From Streptomyces sp. NRRL F-525 (GTDB lineage Bacteria > Actinomycetota > Actinomycetes > Streptomycetales > Streptomycetaceae), in the NCBI RefSeq assembly GCF_000716605.1, contig NZ_JNXE01000018.1, forward strand, positions 62,001 through 126,000: a stretch of 64,000 bases of DNA. The letters run 5' to 3'. Position numbers and translations under genes: made by a program. The notes beneath the pieces were generated by a model, which saw only the letters and a program-made list of their open reading frames with translations, had not been told where the DNA came from and did no database searches. Shown piece after piece: positions 61,026-64,000 of the stretch; the stretch's first letter is position 1; each line of letters begins with the position of its first letter.

Positions 61026-61906
61026 TCACCGAGATCGCCCCGGCCCGCGAGGGGGAGTCCGCCGCCCCGCAGCAGCCGCGCAAGGTCCGCCGCGCCTGGG
61101 ACGAGGTCCCGCGCTGGCAGATCTACGTCCCCCTGGGGATCTACCTCGTCTTCACCCTGATCCCCTTCTACTGGATCCTCCTCTTCGCGTTCCGCCCGGC
61201 CGGTTCAACCTCGCTCGTGCCCTGGCCGATGACCTTCGACCACTTCCAGAAGGTGTGGACGGAACGCAGCTTCGGCGTCTACTTCCAGAACAGCGTCTAC
61301 GTCGGCGTCGCCACCCTGATCCTCACCACCGTGGTCGCGCTGGCCGGCGGCTACGCGCTCGCCCGTTTCGAGTTCAGGATCAAACGCGCGTTCATGCTGG
61401 CCCTGCTCTGCTCCCAATTCGTGCCGGGCGCCCTGCTGTTGGTCCCGCTGTTCCAGATCTTCGCCAAGCTCCAGATGATCAACTCGCTCGGCAGCGTCGT
61501 CATCGCGGAGACCGTCTTCCAGCTGCCACTCTCGATGATCCTGATCAGCGGCTTCATCAGGAACGTCCCGCAGTCCCTGGAGGAGGCCGCCTGGGTCGAC
61601 GGCTGTAACCGCTTCGCCGCGTTCCGCATCGTCGTCCTCCCGCTGCTGCGGCCCGGGTTGATCGCCGTCGGCTCCTTCGCCTTCGTGCACGCCTGGAACC
61701 ACTTCCTGTTCGCCCTGATGTTCCTGTCCGACCAGAGCAAGCAGACGATCCCGGTCGGCCTCAACACCCTGATGGGCGCCGACAGCGTCGACCTCGGAGC
61801 GCTCGCCGCGGGCGGCATCATCGCGGCCGTACCGGTGGTGATCGTGTTCGCCTTCATCCAGAAGTGGCTGATCACCGGCTTCAGCGCGGGGGCGGTGAAG
61901 GGATGA
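61022..61906 (+). CDS. Carbohydrate ABC transporter permease, MalG type
   Basis: A 294-residue membrane protein with six helices and the EAA loop LEEAAWVDGCNRFAAFRIVV. The GTG start overlaps the stop of the MalF-type permease by 4 bases. Together they form the transmembrane channel of a sugar importer, probably using the shared MsiK ATPase and a binding protein encoded beyond the window or elsewhere. Confidence 0.92.
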   Translation: MITEIAPAREGESAAPQQPRKVRRAWDEVPRWQIYVPLGIYLVFTLIPFYWILLFAFRPAGSTSLVPWPMTFDHFQKVWTERSFGVYFQNSVYVGVATLILTTVVALAGGYALARFEFRIKRAFMLALLCSQFVPGALLLVPLFQIFAKLQMINSLGSVVIAETVFQLPLSMILISGFIRNVPQSLEEAAWVDGCNRFAAFRIVVLPLLRPGLIAVGSFAFVHAWNHFLFALMFLSDQSKQTIPVGLNTLMGADSVDLGALAAGGIIAAVPVVIVFAFIQKWLITGFSAGAVKG

Positions 61907-61955
61907 GGCAACCGCTTACCCTGCTGACGAAGATCGTCGAAGCAGGGAGAATCCC

Positions 61956-63149
61956 ATGAACCCCACCACCGGTCCTACGACCGTCACCACACCTGCGGCT
62001 ACGGCAGTCACGCCGCCCGTCTCCATCGTCCTCGCCGGTGCGCGCGGTCACGGCCGCTGGCACGTCGAGAACATCCGCCGGCTCCAGGACAAGGGGCTCG
62101 TACGCCTCGTCGGCATCTGCGAGCTGACCCCGCTGACCGAGGAGGAGTTCGGGGGCGAACTCCCCGCGCAGTCACCGGACTTCGGCGGGCTCCTCGACTC
62201 CACCGGCGCCCAGGTCGCGGTGATCTGCACCCCGATCCCGACCCACACCGACCTCGCCCTGGCCGCCGCGAAGCGGGGCGTGCACCTGCTGCTGGAGAAG
62301 CCGCCCGCGCCCTCGTACGCCGAGTTCCGGCGCATGGCCGACGGGGTCGCCGCCGCCGGAGTGGTCTGCCAGATCGGGTTCCAGTCGCTCGGCTCGCACG
62401 CCGTGCCCGCGGTCCGCGAACTGATCGAGAAGGGCGCGATCGGCACGCTGACCGGCGTCGGCGGCGCCGGTGCCTGGGCCCGCGACGAGGCCTACTACCG
62501 GCGCGCCCCCTGGGCGGGCAAGCGGCGCCTGAACGGCGTCGACGTCATCGACGGCGCGCTCACCAACCCCCTCGCGCACGCCGTCGCCACCGCCCTCGCG
62601 CTCAACGACACGACCCGCGCCGAGGACGTCGTCCGCATCGAGACCGAACTCGTCCGCGCCAACGACATCGAGTCCGACGACACCTCCTGCGTCCGCGTCA
62701 CCACCGTCCAGGGCCGCCCGGTCACCGTCGCGGTGACCCTGTGCGCCGAACACCCCGGCGAGCCCTACGTGTTGGTGCACGGCACCGAGGGCCGGATCAC
62801 CTACTGGTACAAGCAGGACCGCGTCCTGCTCCAGCGCGCGGGCCACGGCCCGGAGGAGTTCGAGTACGGCAGCACGGACCTGCTGGAGAACCTGGTCGCC
62901 CATCTCACCGACGGCGACGCCCTGTTGGTCGAACCGGACGCAACCGGCGCCTTCATGAAGGTCGTCGAGGCGATCCGCGAGGCCCCCGACCCGGCCCCGC
63001 TGCCCACCGACGCCTGGCACCTCATCCCCGCGGAGAACCGCCGGGTCGTCCCCGGCATCGACGCACTGGTCACGGCGGCGGCCGACACCCTCGCCCTCTA
63101 CTCAGAGCTGGGCGCCTCCTGGGCCCCACCGAAAGAGGTGAGCACCTGA
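61956..63149 (+). CDS. Gfo/Idh/MocA-family oxidoreductase
   Basis: A 397-residue NAD(P)-dependent oxidoreductase. After a Thr/Pro-rich lead the Rossmann fold begins at SIVLAGARGHGRWHVENI. VICTPIPTHTDLALAAAKRG and LLEKPPAPS (the EKP motif with the catalytic lysine) follow. The C-terminal half has the substrate domain with FQSLGSHAVP, RLNGVDVIDGALTNPLAHAV and the His in TNPLAHAV. It likely oxidises or reduces a sugar in the catabolic pathway of this operon. Its stop overlaps the next start (TGATG). Confidence 0.88.
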   Translation: MNPTTGPTTVTTPAATAVTPPVSIVLAGARGHGRWHVENIRRLQDKGLVRLVGICELTPLTEEEFGGELPAQSPDFGGLLDSTGAQVAVICTPIPTHTDLALAAAKRGVHLLLEKPPAPSYAEFRRMADGVAAAGVVCQIGFQSLGSHAVPAVRELIEKGAIGTLTGVGGAGAWARDEAYYRRAPWAGKRRLNGVDVIDGALTNPLAHAVATALALNDTTRAEDVVRIETELVRANDIESDDTSCVRVTTVQGRPVTVAVTLCAEHPGEPYVLVHGTEGRITYWYKQDRVLLQRAGHGPEEFEYGSTDLLENLVAHLTDGDALLVEPDATGAFMKVVEAIREAPDPAPLPTDAWHLIPAENRRVVPGIDALVTAAADTLALYSELGASWAPPKEVST

Positions 63150-63994
63150 TGATCACCCATGACACGCCGGTGCTGCGCGTCGCGGGCCGCCCGGTCGCCC
63201 GGTACGTCACCCGGCCCGAGCTGCCCGACCGGCTCTCCCCGCGCCCGTATCTGCACCCCGTGACCACCCTGGCGGGCACGGCGGTCACCGAGCTGAGCCC
63301 CGTCGACCACACCCACCACCTCGGCGTCGGTGTCGCCGTTCCCGACGTCGAGGGGCACAACTTCTGGGGCGGCCGCACCTACGTCCAGGGCCAGGGCCCC
63401 ACGGAACTGGACAACCACGGCGCCCAACGCCACGCCGGCTTCCAGCTCCGCGACCCCGACGGCTTCGTGGAGGAACTCCGCTGGGTCGCCTCCGGCGCCG
63501 AACTGCTCCGCGAACGCCGTACGGTCGCCGCCACCGAACTCACCGACAGCGCCTGGGCGTTGGACTTCACCTTCTCCCTCACCAACGTCACTCCGGACAC
63601 CCTCTCGATCGGCAGCCCCGCCACGAACGGCCGCCCCGGCGCGGCCTACGGCGGCTTCTTCTGGCGGGCCCGCAAGGAGGCCGAGACCCCGAGCGTCTTC
63701 ACCGCCGACCACGAGGGCGAACCGGAGGTCCACGGCACCCGCGCCGACTGGCTCGCCCTCGCCGGCACCGGCTGGACCCTGGTCTTCGCGGGCGCCACGG
63801 ACCGCTCCCGCCAGGACCCGTGGTTCGTCCGCACCGCCGAATACCCGGGCGTGGGCGCGTCGTTGGCGTCGGACGAGCGGCTGCCGATACCGCCCGGCGA
63901 CACGGTCGTACGACGGATCGTCACCGTCGTGGCCGATGGCTGCCTCTCCCGTGCCGAGGCCGCCGCGCTCGTGCGGAAGGCGGTCGGCCAGTGA
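63149..63994 (+). CDS. PmoA-like (DUF6807) protein
   Basis: A 281-residue protein of the methane-monooxygenase PmoA-like DUF6807 family, a carbohydrate-associated beta-sandwich despite the name. Visible landmarks are RPYLHPVTTLAGTAVTE, DHTHHLGVGVAVPDVEG and HNFWGGRTYVQGQGP, which carry many histidines, and GRPGAAYGGFFWRARKEAE. In actinobacteria it usually lies beside Gfo/Idh/MocA genes and sugar ABC transporters, suggesting a mutarotase-like or glycoside-linked role. ATG 63149 shares bases with the upstream stop (TGATG). Confidence 0.82.
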   Translation: MITHDTPVLRVAGRPVARYVTRPELPDRLSPRPYLHPVTTLAGTAVTELSPVDHTHHLGVGVAVPDVEGHNFWGGRTYVQGQGPTELDNHGAQRHAGFQLRDPDGFVEELRWVASGAELLRERRTVAATELTDSAWALDFTFSLTNVTPDTLSIGSPATNGRPGAAYGGFFWRARKEAETPSVFTADHEGEPEVHGTRADWLALAGTGWTLVFAGATDRSRQDPWFVRTAEYPGVGASLASDERLPIPPGDTVVRRIVTVVADGCLSRAEAAALVRKAVGQ

Positions 63995-64000
63995 CCCACG

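Overview
The window is about 70% G+C chromosomal DNA from a Streptomyces. The codon bias, the many GTG and ATGA/GTGA overlapping starts, the apparent leaderless promoters, the ECF sigma factor pairs and the gene order (opcA-zwf-tal-tkt, ctaB, ctaA, suf operon, dapD) all fit. From memory this order parallels the S. coelicolor region around SCO1938 to SCO1890. I see no prophage, insertion sequence, CRISPR array, rRNA or ordinary tRNA gene.

Layout. 1-5631 (minus): pentose phosphate operon tkt-tal-zwf-opcA, with opcA cut by the window start. 5994-10404: haem O synthase ctaB, a small conserved protein, an amidohydrolase-like protein with a rare TTA codon, a nucleotidyltransferase and haem A synthase ctaA. 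10456-13011 (minus): a drug-type ABC exporter and an AAC(3)-family acetyltransferase. 13171-19769: iron-sulfur assembly operon sufR-sufB-sufD-Rieske-sufC-sufS-sufU-sufT, with a SufR-type operator on the first start codon and a possible iron box upstream. 19814-23859: a VOC protein, a membrane-anchored AbfB-domain protein, an SMR efflux gene coupled to its TetR regulator through two 7-codon mini-ORFs, and an ECF sigma factor with a membrane partner. 23998-28429: dapD, a HAD-like protein, a second sigma/membrane pair and a DapA-like aldolase. 28485-32514: small conserved genes, an ABM-type monooxygenase with a SoxR/MerR-type promoter, and an ArsR/SRPBCC pair. 32581-37810: a secreted nuclease, an unknown acidic protein and a Tat-exported PhoX-like phosphatase behind a Pho box.

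37811-39747 holds the most unusual locus: a Y RNA-like non-coding RNA with a circularly permuted tRNA-mimic domain, directly upstream of a TROVE (Ro60/Rsr) protein gene. 39852-44938: GntR plus ACC deaminase, a divergent MFS/TetR pair with two operator-like sites, and a double TerD protein.

The last 19 kb is mostly sugar catabolism. 45014-50008 (minus) is a DeoR-regulated ABC importer with a polyol-type dehydrogenase. 50278-53454 is a divergent uronate dehydrogenase/KDG dehydratase unit for hexuronate oxidation. 56686-63994 is a GntR-led operon (DHDPS-like aldolase, IlvD/Edd-type sugar-acid dehydratase, two ABC permeases, Gfo/Idh/MocA oxidoreductase, PmoA-like protein) that probably takes up and breaks down a sugar or sugar acid by a non-phosphorylative route. 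An MFS exporter, a DinB-like protein and an MBL-fold hydrolase lie between the last two units.
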